DNA from: Streptomyces caeruleatus
Lineage (GTDB): Bacteria > Actinomycetota > Actinomycetes > Streptomycetales > Streptomycetaceae
Reading direction: 5' to 3'
NCBI RefSeq assembly: GCF_001514235.1
Contig: NZ_KQ948924.1
Location: forward strand, 62,001 to 126,000
DNA length: 64,000 nucleotides
Below the pieces are notes generated by a model that was not told the DNA's origin, searched no databases, and was given only the letters and a program-made list of their open reading frames with translations. The position numbers and the translations under genes are program-made. Positions 15,777-23,902 of this stretch are shown here, piece after piece (the first letter of the stretch is position 1; each line of letters begins with the position of its first letter).

Positions 15777-17207
15777 TCAGGCAGGAAGGCGGAAGTTGAG
15801 GTTGCGCAGCGCCGAGGGCGTCGTACCGCTGGACTTCTCCTGGTACATGATCGACAGGAAGTTGTCCTGTGCGATACGCGTCTCGTCGATCACGACCTCG
15901 CCGAAGGCGTTGAGTCCGGCGGTGACACCGTCGTACAGCACCGTCCAGTCCGTGTATCCGGAGGCCTTGGAGGCCCCGGCGATCCGGCAGAACGGGAAGA
16001 TCGCGTACGCGTTGTCGTATTTGTCCAGGATCAGCTTGGTGCGCTGGCTGGAGTTCAGCGGGACCGGGATCTCGGTCTTCTGCCAGGTGCCGGAGGAGTT
16101 CTTGCGGACGTGGAAGGCGCGGCCGTTGGCGGTGCGGTCGGCGACGTAGTTGGTGGTGCACTGGCCGAAACGGCCCGGTACGTAGCTGATGATCGCGTGC
16201 GGCAGACCGGCGGAGTCCGTGAACTGGCTCTCCTGGTTCATCAGGGAGTGGTCCGCGTTGATCGCGTCGATCACCAGGCCGCTGTCGGTGACGGCGACCT
16301 TGTCGGAGCCGCCGGTTGTGCCGACCACGGCGCCGGCGTTGTTGCGCCAGGTGCGGCCGCGGTCGTCGGAGTAGACGTAGCCGGTGTCGTGGTTGGTGAT
16401 GCCGCCGCCGTTGCACATCACGGCGCCGTTCTGCTCACGCCAGGTGAAGAACGAGTGCAGCCGGCCGTTCTTGTCGTAGTCGATGCCGTGCAGGTACATG
16501 TTGCGGGCGGTCGACGAGCCGTGCTCGCTGGTGTACGTGCCGGTGGAGCTCTGCCACTCCCCGAGGTTGGTCCACGAGGTGCCGTTGTACTCGGCGATCG
16601 CGTTGCGGCCGTTGCCCGAGATGCCGACGCGGTAGCTGAGCTGGAGCTTGCCGTCGGGCATCGAGATGAACTGCGGGTAGGTGAACTGCGAGGTGAGCGC
16701 GAGGCCGTCGAGGGTGGACTGCGGGGCGCCGAAGCGGCTGGTGTCCCAGCTGAGCCCGCCGGGGTTGTCCACCAGCCCGGCCACCGACTTGACGTAGGTG
16801 AAGCCGTCGCTGTGCGAGTCCATGTTGAGGTGGAGACGCCCGTCGACCTTCGAGATGCCCATCGAGATGACGTTGTGGGAGTCGTCCGCCTTGAGCGTGT
16901 GGCCGACCTTGACGGTGGACCAGGTGCTGGAGCCGAGCACGCGGCGGCCGACGACGGCGTTACGGTCGGCGGTGTACCAGACGGCGTACTGGTAGCCCTT
17001 GTAGCTCAGCAGGCCGTTCTTCTGGAAGGAGTTGTTGTTGACCAGGCCGTCGTACGACACGAAGAAGATGGCCTGGGTGTCGAGCGTGGTGGTGCCGGTC
17101 AGGGTGACCGAGGGCCCGGGGTCGGCGGCTCGGGCGATGCCCGAGGTGAGGGCGGGGGTCATCACGGCTCCAGCGAGGGCGGCGCCCAGCAGCGTACGTC
17201 TTTTCAT
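15777..17207 (-). CDS. Secreted BNR-repeat beta-propeller, putative rhamnose-polysaccharide lyase/hydrolase
   Basis: A 476-residue protein with a Tat-like signal (MKRRTLLGAALAGAV, cleavage near ARA-AD). The mature part is a BNR_4-type seven-bladed propeller with repeats such as GLLSYKGYQYAVWYTADRNA, ISKVDGRLHLNMDSHSDGF and GYVYSDDRGRTWRNN. Family knowledge: BNR_4 propellers occur in polysaccharide lyases PL24, PL25 and PL27 and in GH145, which act on uronic acid linked to rhamnose (ulvan, arabinogalactan side chains). With rhaM-rhaSQPT directly downstream in the transport chain, a role in freeing rhamnose outside the cell is likely; the exact activity is inference. Confidence 0.7.
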   Translation of the reverse strand: MKRRTLLGAALAGAVMTPALTSGIARAADPGPSVTLTGTTTLDTQAIFFVSYDGLVNNNSFQKNGLLSYKGYQYAVWYTADRNAVVGRRVLGSSTWSTVKVGHTLKADDSHNVISMGISKVDGRLHLNMDSHSDGFTYVKSVAGLVDNPGGLSWDTSRFGAPQSTLDGLALTSQFTYPQFISMPDGKLQLSYRVGISGNGRNAIAEYNGTSWTNLGEWQSSTGTYTSEHGSSTARNMYLHGIDYDKNGRLHSFFTWREQNGAVMCNGGGITNHDTGYVYSDDRGRTWRNNAGAVVGTTGGSDKVAVTDSGLVIDAINADHSLMNQESQFTDSAGLPHAIISYVPGRFGQCTTNYVADRTANGRAFHVRKNSSGTWQKTEIPVPLNSSQRTKLILDKYDNAYAIFPFCRIAGASKASGYTDWTVLYDGVTAGLNAFGEVVIDETRIAQDNFLSIMYQEKSSGTTPSALRNLNFRLPA

Positions 17208-17246
17208 CTCGGGGGACTCCGTTGTCGGCGAGGTACGGGGGAAGGG

Positions 17247-17567
17247 TCAGGCGAGGTGGAACACTTCCGTCAGGGGTTTCATGGCCTCGTCGGGCCGGGC
17301 GCCGTCCAGCGATTCGAAGAACGGCGCCATCTCCTTCTGCCAGCGGGCGTTGACCTCGGCGGCCTCCATGCCGGCCTGGGCGGCGGCGAAGTCCTCGGTC
17401 TCCAGGTAGCCGACCAGGAGGCCGTCCTCCCGCAGGAAGAGCGAGTAGTTGTGCCAGCCGGTGGCGGAGAGCGCCTGGAGCATCTCCGGCCACACGGCGG
17501 CGTGCCGCTCGCGGTACTCGTCCAAGCGGTCCTGACGGACCTTCAGCAGGAAGCACACGCGCTGCAT
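17247..17567 (-). CDS. rhaM: L-rhamnose mutarotase
   Basis: A 106-residue protein of the usual RhaM length. The dimeric alpha/beta-barrel family signatures are present: RVCFLLKVRQDRLDEYRERH with the conserved His22, VWPEMLQAL, and GWHNYSLFL. RhaM interconverts alpha- and beta-L-rhamnopyranose, feeding the isomerase. GGAGG at 7 nt fixes ATG 17567. It lies 17 nt downstream of the SBP gene in the same operon. Confidence 0.92.
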   Translation of the reverse strand: MQRVCFLLKVRQDRLDEYRERHAAVWPEMLQALSATGWHNYSLFLREDGLLVGYLETEDFAAAQAGMEAAEVNARWQKEMAPFFESLDGARPDEAMKPLTEVFHLA

Positions 17568-17584
17568 CAACGACCCTCCGGGGT

Positions 17585-18667
17585 CTAGAAGTTGAACTGG
17601 TCGATGTTCTTGGCGTCGAAGACGGTCGGCTTGCCGAGGCTGATCACGCCGTCCTTGCCGATGGTGTACTCGCCCATCGAGCCGGCCTTGAAGGTCTCGC
17701 CCTCCTTGCCGGTGATCTGCCCGGAGGACAGGGCGACGGCGGTACGGGCGGCCAGCTCGCCGAGCTTCGACGGGTCCCACAGCTCGAACGCCTCGACGGT
17801 GCCGTTCTTGACGTACTTGCGCATGTCGTTCGGGGTGCCGAGGCCGGTCAGCTTGACCTTGCCCTTGTACTGGGAGCCCGACAGGTACTGGGCGGCGGCC
17901 TTGATGCCGACGGTGGTCGGGGAGATGATCCCCTTCAGGTTCGGGTACTCCTGGAGCAGGCCCTGGGTCTGCTGGAAGGACTTCTGGGCGTCGTCGTCAC
18001 CGTAGGCGACCTTGACCAGCTTGATGTCCTTGTACTTGGGGTCCTTCAGCTCCTGCTTCATGATGTCGATCCAGATGTTCTGGTTCGTCGCCGTCTGCGC
18101 GGCGGACAGGATCGCGATCTCGCCCTTGTAGCCGATCTGCTTCGCCATCAGCTGCACCTCGGTGCGGCCGAGGTCATCGGCGGAGGCCTGCGAGACGAAG
18201 GCGTTACGGCAGTCGGGGGTGGTGTCGGAGTCGTAGGTGACGACCTTGATGCCGTTCTTCATGGCCTGCTTCAGCGCGGTACACAGGGCGCCCGGGTCCT
18301 GCGCGGAGACGGCCATCGCGTCGACCTGCTGCTGGGTGAGCGTGTTGACGTAGGAGACCTGGCCGGCGGTGTCGGTGGCGCTGGACGGGCCGACCTCCTT
18401 GTAGCTGGAGCCCAGCTCCTTCAGGGCCGCCTCGCCGCCCTTGTCGGCGGAGGTGAAGTAGGGGTTGTTGACCTGCTTGGGCAGGAAGCCGACGGTCAGG
18501 CCCTTCTTCAGCTCGGCGTTCGGGTCGGCCTTGCCACCGGTGGCGGCGGAGGCGCCCTCGCTCTTGACGTCCTCCTTGGTGGTGCCGCCGCAGGCGGTGA
18601 GGGCCAGGGCGAGGGATGTCGCGGCGGCGAGGCCGGCGGAGGCACGGCGGAGGGATGACTTGCGCAT
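17585..18667 (-). CDS. rhaS: Rhamnose ABC transporter, substrate-binding lipoprotein
   Basis: A 360-residue lipoprotein: signal peptide with lipobox LTAC (Cys26), a Ser/Gly/Lys-rich linker, then a type I periplasmic-binding domain (Peripla_BP_4 class; VGFLPKQVNNPYFTSADKGG and VDAMAVSAQDPGALCTALKQ). It delivers L-rhamnose to the RhaQ/RhaP/RhaT importer encoded immediately upstream. In rhizobia the same set is called rhaSTPQ. The tail ends 17 nt before rhaM. Confidence 0.88.
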   Translation of the reverse strand: MRKSSLRRASAGLAAATSLALALTACGGTTKEDVKSEGASAATGGKADPNAELKKGLTVGFLPKQVNNPYFTSADKGGEAALKELGSSYKEVGPSSATDTAGQVSYVNTLTQQQVDAMAVSAQDPGALCTALKQAMKNGIKVVTYDSDTTPDCRNAFVSQASADDLGRTEVQLMAKQIGYKGEIAILSAAQTATNQNIWIDIMKQELKDPKYKDIKLVKVAYGDDDAQKSFQQTQGLLQEYPNLKGIISPTTVGIKAAAQYLSGSQYKGKVKLTGLGTPNDMRKYVKNGTVEAFELWDPSKLGELAARTAVALSSGQITGKEGETFKAGSMGEYTIGKDGVISLGKPTVFDAKNIDQFNF

Positions 18668-18730
18668 GGTGGGTTCCTTACGAGGGTGAACTGGCGTGGG
18701 CTTACGAGGTTGTCCGTGGGCGCGTTGGAC

Positions 18731-19744
18731 CTACGAGGCCGGACTGGGCGCCTTGGACACCGGCGCTGAGGCGGCTCTACGCCCTGCCCTCGCGACGGAG
18801 ATCTGACGTGCGACCCGGGGGCCGAGCACGGAGAGGACGAGCAGGACGCCGGTGACGACGATCTGCGACTGGGCGGAGACGTCCTGGAGGCTCATCACGT
18901 TCTGCAGGGCCCCCAGCAGGAACACCCCGGCGATGGCACCGCCCAACGTGCCCTTGCCGCCGTCGAAGTCGATGCCGCCGAGCAACACGGCTGCCACGAC
19001 GGAGAGTTCAAGTCCCGTGGCGTTGTCGTAGCGGGCGCTGGCGTAGTGCAGGGCCCAGAAGATCCCGGTGAGGGAGGCCATCAGGCCCGTCACCGTGAAC
19101 AGGATGAGCTTCTGCCGCTTGACGCGGATACCGGCGAACCGCGCGGCCTCCTCGCTGGCGCCGGTCGCGAAGATCGACCGACCGAACGGGGTGGCGTGCA
19201 GGGCGACCACCGCGATGGCGAGCAGGACCAGGAAGGGCAGGAAGGCGTACGGGATGAAGGTGTCGCCGATGCGTCCGGCCGCGAAGTCCAGGTACTGCGT
19301 CGGGAAGTCGGTCACCGCGTCGGAGCCGAGCACGATCTGGGCGATACCGCGGTAGGCGGCGAGGGTGCCGATGGTGACGGCGAGGGACGGCAGTCCCAGC
19401 CTGGTCACCAGCAGACCGTTGATCAGTCCGCACACCACACCGAGCACCAGGCAGATCGGGATGATCGTCTCGATCGTCATGCCCTGGTTCCACAGGGCGC
19501 CCATCACGGCGCCGGAGAGACCGGCGGTGGAGGCGACCGAGAGATCGATCTCGCCCGAGACGACCAGGAGCGTCATCGGCAGGGCGATCATCGCGATCGG
19601 AAGGGTGTTTCCGATCAGGAACGACAGGTTGAGAGCGTTTCCGAAACCGTCGACCGTTCCGAAGGACAGCAGGAGCACGACGATCAGAAGAGCGCCTACC
19701 ACCGTGTCCCAGCGGATCGCTCGGCTCAGGGAGAAGTCAGCCAT
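18731..19744 (-). CDS. rhaQ: Rhamnose ABC transporter permease
   Basis: A 337-residue BPD_transp_2 (RbsC-type) permease with about 8-10 membrane helices and the family motif GEIDLSVASTAGLSGAVMGA (about 64-83), plus EAARFAGIRVKRQK in the loop that contacts the ATPase. It pairs with the second permease encoded upstream; start ATG 19744 overlaps that gene's stop by 8 nt. The assignment of Q versus P between the two permeases is by gene order only. Confidence 0.87.
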   Translation of the reverse strand: MADFSLSRAIRWDTVVGALLIVVLLLSFGTVDGFGNALNLSFLIGNTLPIAMIALPMTLLVVSGEIDLSVASTAGLSGAVMGALWNQGMTIETIIPICLVLGVVCGLINGLLVTRLGLPSLAVTIGTLAAYRGIAQIVLGSDAVTDFPTQYLDFAAGRIGDTFIPYAFLPFLVLLAIAVVALHATPFGRSIFATGASEEAARFAGIRVKRQKLILFTVTGLMASLTGIFWALHYASARYDNATGLELSVVAAVLLGGIDFDGGKGTLGGAIAGVFLLGALQNVMSLQDVSAQSQIVVTGVLLVLSVLGPRVARQISVARAGRRAASAPVSKAPSPAS

Positions 19745-20777
19745 GGCGGGCGTTCCTCTTCTTCAGGGCGTTGGCCACGCGCAGGGCGACGATCCGGTCG
19801 ACCGCGATGGCGAGGATGAGCAGGATGCCGTTGATGGCGAGGACCCAGACGGAGCTGACGCCGAGGGCGGGCAGCACGCTGTTGATGGAGGTCAGCAGCA
19901 GCGCGCCGAGGGCCGCGCCGTAGACGCTGCCGGAGCCGCCGGTGAAGACGACGCCGCCGACGACGACCGCGCTGACGACGGTGAGTTCGTAGCCGTTGCC
20001 GGTGCCGGAGTCGACGTTGCCGAACCGGGCCAGGTACATGGCGCCCGCGAGTCCGGCCAGCGCACCGCAGAAGGTGTAGGCGGCGAGGATCCGCTTGCGG
20101 ACGGGGATGCCGGCGAGGCGGGCGGCCTCGGGGTTGGAGCCGAGGGCGTACAGCTCGCGGCCGCTGCCGTAGTGCTTGAGGTAGTACGCGGTGGCCACCA
20201 GGACGACGACGGCGATCAGCGCCAGCCACGGCACCGCGGAGATGCCGCCGGAGCCGAAGTCGACGAAGCCGTCCGGGAGGTCGGCCGCGGTGATCTGGCG
20301 GGAGCCGACCCAGATGGAGTCGATGCCGCGGATGATGTAGAGCGTGCCGAGGGTGACGACGAGCGCGGGCACCTGGCCGAGGCTGACGAGCAGGCCGTTC
20401 AGCAGGCCGAAGGCGACACCCATGAGGATCGCCAGCAGCACGGCGACCACCGGGTTGCCGCCGCCCTGGAGGTACGTGCCGGCGGCGAAGGCGCTGATGC
20501 CGAGGGTGGAGCCGACGGAGAGGTCGACGTTCCTGGTGATCACCACCAGGGACTGGCCCGTGGCGACCAGGACCAGGATCGTCGCGTTCAGCAGCAGGTC
20601 CTTGATGCCCTGTTCGGTGAGGAACTGGCTGTTGCCGAGCTGGGTGACGACGATCATGACCACGAAGACGGCCAGGATGGCGAGTTCGCGCATCTTGAAG
20701 ACGCGGTCGACGAGGCGGGTGCCGCTGGACTTGGGCACGTCGGTGACAGGGGCCTCGTGGGGAGTGGTCACCGTCAT
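19737..20777 (-). CDS. rhaP: Rhamnose ABC transporter permease (second)
   Basis: A 346-residue RbsC-type permease with the motif [20 protein letters not shown] and the coupling loop [15 protein letters not shown]. It has about 8-10 hydrophobic helices and a short hydrophilic N-terminus. ATG 20777 overlaps the TGA of the ATPase gene (ATGA), and its own stop overlaps the next permease start, so ATPase and both permeases are translationally coupled, which would help equal stoichiometry. Confidence 0.87.
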   Translation of the reverse strand: MTVTTPHEAPVTDVPKSSGTRLVDRVFKMRELAILAVFVVMIVVTQLGNSQFLTEQGIKDLLLNATILVLVATGQSLVVITRNVDLSVGSTLGISAFAAGTYLQGGGNPVVAVLLAILMGVAFGLLNGLLVSLGQVPALVVTLGTLYIIRGIDSIWVGSRQITAADLPDGFVDFGSGGISAVPWLALIAVVVLVATAYYLKHYGSGRELYALGSNPEAARLAGIPVRKRILAAYTFCGALAGLAGAMYLARFGNVDSGTGNGYELTVVSAVVVGGVVFTGGSGSVYGAALGALLLTSINSVLPALGVSSVWVLAINGILLILAIAVDRIVALRVANALKKRNARHG

Positions 20778-22291
20778 GCGGCGGCCCTCCCGGTTGCTGC
20801 GGCCATCACGGTTTCCTCGGTGGCTTCGGAGCGGGGGATCTCGGCGGTCAGGCGGCCCTCGTGCATCACGAGCACGCGGTCGGCCATGCCGAGGATCTCG
20901 GGCAGGTCGGAGGAGATCATCAGGACGGCGACGCCGTCGGCGGCCAGCTCGCTGAGCAGCCGGTGCACCTCGGCCTTGGTGCCGACGTCGATGCCGCGGG
21001 TGGGCTCGTCGACGATCAGCACCCGCGGGCCGGTGGCGAGCCACTTGGCGAGGACGACCTTCTGCTGGTTTCCGCCGGACAGGGTGTTCACCGTGTCGGC
21101 GATCCGCGCGTACTTGACCTGGAGCTTGACGGCCCAGTCGAGGGAGCGGCTGCGTTCGGCGCCGCGGTCCATCAGGCCGGCCTTGACGGTCGTGCGCAGG
21201 CCGGTGAGGCCGATGTTGCGCTCGATGGACATGTCCATCACCAGGCCCTGTGCGCGCCGGTCCTCGGGGACCAGGGCGAGACCGGAGGCCATGGCGGTGG
21301 AGGGGGCGCCGCTGGTGAGCTTGCGCCCGTCGACCTCGACCTCACCGGCGTCCCAGCGGTCGATGCCGAACACGGCCCGCGCGACCTCGGTACGGCCGGC
21401 GCCGACCAGTCCGGCGAGGCCGACGATCTCGCCGCGCCGCACGTCGAAGGAGACGTCGGTGAAGACGCCCTCGCGGGTCAGCCGGCGCACGCTCAGGGCG
21501 ACCTCGCCCGGCTGCACGTCCTGCTTGGGGTAGAGCTCGTCGAGGTCCCGGCCGACCATCCGGCGTACGAGGTCGTCCTCGGTCATGCCGTCCAGCGGCT
21601 CGCTGGCGATCCAGGCGCCGTCCCGCAGGGTGGTGACCCGCTTGCAGATCTGGAAGATCTCCTCCAGCCGGTGCGAGATGAACAGGACGGCGGCGCCCTG
21701 CTCGCGCAGGGTGCGGACGACTCCGAAGAGGCGGGCGACCTCGCTGCCGGTGAGGGCGGCGGTCGGCTCGTCCATGATCAGGACGCGGGCGTCGAAGGAG
21801 AGCGCCTTGGCGATCTCGACGATCTGCTGGTCGGCGATGGACAGGCCGCGCGCGGGGCGGTCGGGGTCGAGTTCGACGCCGAGGCGCTGCATCAGGGCCA
21901 GGGTCGCCTCGTGGGTGGCCCGGTGGTCGATCCGGCCGAGCGCGCGCCGGGGGCGGCGGCTCATGAAGATGTTCTCGGCGATCGACAGGTCGGGGAAGAG
22001 GGTCGGCTCCTGGTAGATCACGGCGATGCCGGCGTCGCGGGCGTCACCGGGGCCGTGGAAGACGACCGGTTCACCGTCGAGCAGCACTTGGCCGGCGTCC
22101 GGCCTGTGCACTCCGGCGAGCGTCTTGATGAGGGTCGACTTGCCCGCGCCGTTCTCTCCGGCGAGGGCGTGCACCTCCCCGGGAAACAGCTCCAGGGAGA
22201 CGTCCCGCAGGGCGCGGACCGCGCCGAAGGACTTCGAGATGTCCCTGAGCGCCAGAACCGGGGCCGGACCCGTGGTGGACGGGTGGGTCAT
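20774..22291 (-). CDS. rhaT: Rhamnose ABC transporter, double ATPase
   Basis: A 505-residue protein of the RbsA/MglA class with two nucleotide-binding domains. Domain 1 (about 10-240) has Walker [10 protein letters not shown], a degenerate signature (LSIADQQ) and Walker [12 protein letters not shown]. Domain 2 (about 255-500) has a degenerate Walker A region ([13 protein letters not shown]), signature LSGGNQQKV and [17 protein letters not shown] 22291 follows GAGGAG. It is the first gene of the minus-strand transport operon, driven from the divergent promoter region shared with rhaI. The name follows the rhizobial rhaSTPQ scheme and is not the E. coli RhaT symporter. Confidence 0.9.
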   Translation of the reverse strand: MTHPSTTGPAPVLALRDISKSFGAVRALRDVSLELFPGEVHALAGENGAGKSTLIKTLAGVHRPDAGQVLLDGEPVVFHGPGDARDAGIAVIYQEPTLFPDLSIAENIFMSRRPRRALGRIDHRATHEATLALMQRLGVELDPDRPARGLSIADQQIVEIAKALSFDARVLIMDEPTAALTGSEVARLFGVVRTLREQGAAVLFISHRLEEIFQICKRVTTLRDGAWIASEPLDGMTEDDLVRRMVGRDLDELYPKQDVQPGEVALSVRRLTREGVFTDVSFDVRRGEIVGLAGLVGAGRTEVARAVFGIDRWDAGEVEVDGRKLTSGAPSTAMASGLALVPEDRRAQGLVMDMSIERNIGLTGLRTTVKAGLMDRGAERSRSLDWAVKLQVKYARIADTVNTLSGGNQQKVVLAKWLATGPRVLIVDEPTRGIDVGTKAEVHRLLSELAADGVAVLMISSDLPEILGMADRVLVMHEGRLTAEIPRSEATEETVMAAATGRAAA

Positions 22292-22335
22292 GGGGGCTCC
22301 TCGACGACGCCGGCGGGACGGCCCTCTCGGCGTCG

Positions 22336-22391
22336 TGAAAGGTTTCAACTTGGTTGCCGGGACGTTAGGCATGGACGACATGTCACGTCAA
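22336..22391 (-). promoter_or_regulatory. rhaT promoter with LacI-type operator
   Basis: On the minus strand TTGACG (22386-22391) and TAACGT (22362-22367) are separated by 18 nt, predicting a start near 22355. The dyad TGAAAGGTTTCA (22336-22347) follows at about +8 to +19, a classic repressor position. It matches the other LacI-type sites of the locus. Confidence 0.7.
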
Positions 22392-22401
22392 TGGGTTTGT
22401 G

Positions 22402-22424
22402 TCGAAAATATTTCGATGATCGAA
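22402..22424. promoter_or_regulatory. AT-rich overlapping palindromes midway between the divergent rha promoters
   Basis: TCGAAAATATTTCGA (22402-22416, arms TCGAAA/TTTCGA) overlaps TTCGATGATCGAA (22412-22424, arms TTCGAT/ATCGAA). Both are perfect and distinct from the LacI-type dyads. The block is strikingly AT-rich for this genome and lies between the two -35 regions, a position suited to an activator (global or rhamnose-specific). Confidence 0.45.
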
Positions 22425-22466
22425 GGTCACGGGCGAGTCACGGGGAAATGACCTGGGCCGCAGGGG

Positions 22467-22515
22467 TTGACACTCCCGCGGGGCGGCTCATACGTTCCCG
22501 TCTTGAATCGTTTCA
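22467..22515 (+). promoter_or_regulatory. rhaI promoter with LacI-type operator
   Basis: TTGACA (22467-22472) and TACGTT (22491-22496) are 18 nt apart, giving a start near 22503. The operator-like dyad TGAATCGTTTCA (22504-22515) begins right there. Its centre is 168 bp from the operator at 22336-22347, almost exactly 16 helical turns, so a repressor could hold both sites on the same DNA face. Confidence 0.72.
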
Positions 22516-22585
22516 CAGCGAAGCGGTTCGGACGCTCGCCGTCCGCCACCTTCCGACTTCCGTCCCGACGTCACAGGAGCCCTCA

Positions 22586-23746
22586 GTGACCGAGCTCGCC
22601 GCGGTGAAGGCCGCACTCAAGACCCAGGCAGTCGAAACGCCGTCGTGGGCGTACGGGAACTCGGGGACGCGGTTCAAGGTGTTCGCCCAGCAGGGCGTGC
22701 CGCGGACACCGCGGGAGAAGCTCGAGGACGCGGCCCAGGTGCACGCGTTCACGGGTGTCGCGCCGACCGTCGCCCTGCACATCCCCTGGGACAAGGTCGA
22801 CGACTACGCGGCGCTGGCCAAGTTCGCCGAAGAGCGCGGCGTGAAGCTGGGCGCGATCAACTCCAACACCTTCCAGGACGACGACTACAAGCTGGGCAGC
22901 ATCTGCCATCCGGACGCGGCGGTGCGGCGCAAGGCCGTCGATCATCTGCTGGAGTGCGTCGACATCATGGACGCGACGGGCTCCAGCGATCTGAAGCTGT
23001 GGTTCGCCGACGGTACGAACTATCCCGGGCAGGACGACCTGCGGGCGCGGCAGGACCGGCTGGCCGAGGGCCTCTCCGAGGTGTACGCGCGGCTCGGGGA
23101 CGGGCAGCGGATGCTGCTGGAGTACAAGTTCTTCGAGCCGGCCTTCTACTCGACGGACGTCCCCGACTGGGGGACGGCGTACGCGCACTGTCTGAAGCTC
23201 GGGGAGAAGGCGCAGGTCGTGGTCGACACCGGGCACCATGCGCCGGGGACCAACATCGAGTTCATCGTCGCCACGCTGCTGCGGGAGGGGAAGCTCGGAG
23301 GGTTCGACTTCAACTCGCGGTTCTACGCGGACGACGACCTGATGGTGGGGGCGGCTGACCCGTTCCAGTTGTTCCGGATCATGTACGAGGTCGTGCGCGG
23401 GGGTGGGTTCTCGCCCGAGGTCGCGTTCATGCTCGACCAGTGCCACAACATCGAGGCGAAGATTCCGGCGATCATCCGGTCCGTGATGAATGTGCAGGAG
23501 GCCACGGCGAAGGCACTGCTGGTCGACCGGGAGGCGTTGGCCGCCGCCCAGGCCTCGGGGGACGTGCTGGAGGCCAATGCCGTGCTGATGGACGCGTACA
23601 ACACGGATGTGCGGCCGCTGCTCGCCGAGGTTCGGGGCGAGATGGGGCTTGACGCGGATCCCATGGGCGCGTACCGCCGGTCCGGGTGGGCCGAGAAGAT
23701 CGTGGCCGAGCGGGTTGGCGGGGACCAGGCCGGGTGGGGGGCGTGA
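22586..23746 (+). CDS. rhaI: L-rhamnose isomerase (actinobacterial/Pseudomonas type)
   Basis: A 386-residue TIM-barrel isomerase converting L-rhamnose to L-rhamnulose with Mn2+ or another divalent ion. Metal-binding segments are recognisable: [12 protein letters not shown] (Glu), [15 protein letters not shown] (Asp, His) and [19 protein letters not shown] (Asp cluster). The start is GTG 22586 behind ACAGGAG. It is the first gene of the catabolic operon rhaI-aldolase/dehydrogenase-rhaB, divergent from the importer. Confidence 0.92.
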   Translation: MTELAAVKAALKTQAVETPSWAYGNSGTRFKVFAQQGVPRTPREKLEDAAQVHAFTGVAPTVALHIPWDKVDDYAALAKFAEERGVKLGAINSNTFQDDDYKLGSICHPDAAVRRKAVDHLLECVDIMDATGSSDLKLWFADGTNYPGQDDLRARQDRLAEGLSEVYARLGDGQRMLLEYKFFEPAFYSTDVPDWGTAYAHCLKLGEKAQVVVDTGHHAPGTNIEFIVATLLREGKLGGFDFNSRFYADDDLMVGAADPFQLFRIMYEVVRGGGFSPEVAFMLDQCHNIEAKIPAIIRSVMNVQEATAKALLVDREALAAAQASGDVLEANAVLMDAYNTDVRPLLAEVRGEMGLDADPMGAYRRSGWAEKIVAERVGGDQAGWGA

Positions 23747-23787
23747 GCGACCGCCCCGATCTGTCGTCCGCGGGCCGCGGGCCGGAT

Positions 23788-23847
23788 GTGGCTGGCCGCG
23801 CAGTTCCCCGCGCCCCTGGGGGGTTGGCGCTTCGCGCCTGACCCCCC
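23788..23847. repeat. Dispersed Streptomyces-type intergenic repeat with hairpin
   Basis: GCTGGCCGCGCAGTTCCCCG begins a motif (23791 on) that recurs almost unchanged at 43378-43404. It is followed by a strong hairpin: GGGGGG (23818-23823) with CCCCCC (23842-23847) enclosing GGCGC-TTC-GCGCC. There is no T-run, so it is not a typical terminator; within the rhaI-aldolase gap it could stabilise or partly block the transcript. Confidence 0.55.
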
Positions 23848-23902
23848 GTGCGCCCCTGAGGCGCCCATCGGAAAAGACTCCTCTTCTAAGGACTGAGAAC
23901 GC

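Noticed and set aside
18679..18738. TACGAGG three times between rhaS and rhaQ (18679, 18703, 18732)
   Set aside because: Spacings of 24 and 29 nt are irregular, the third copy includes the rhaQ stop codon, and one is part of the SD region; no convincing function.
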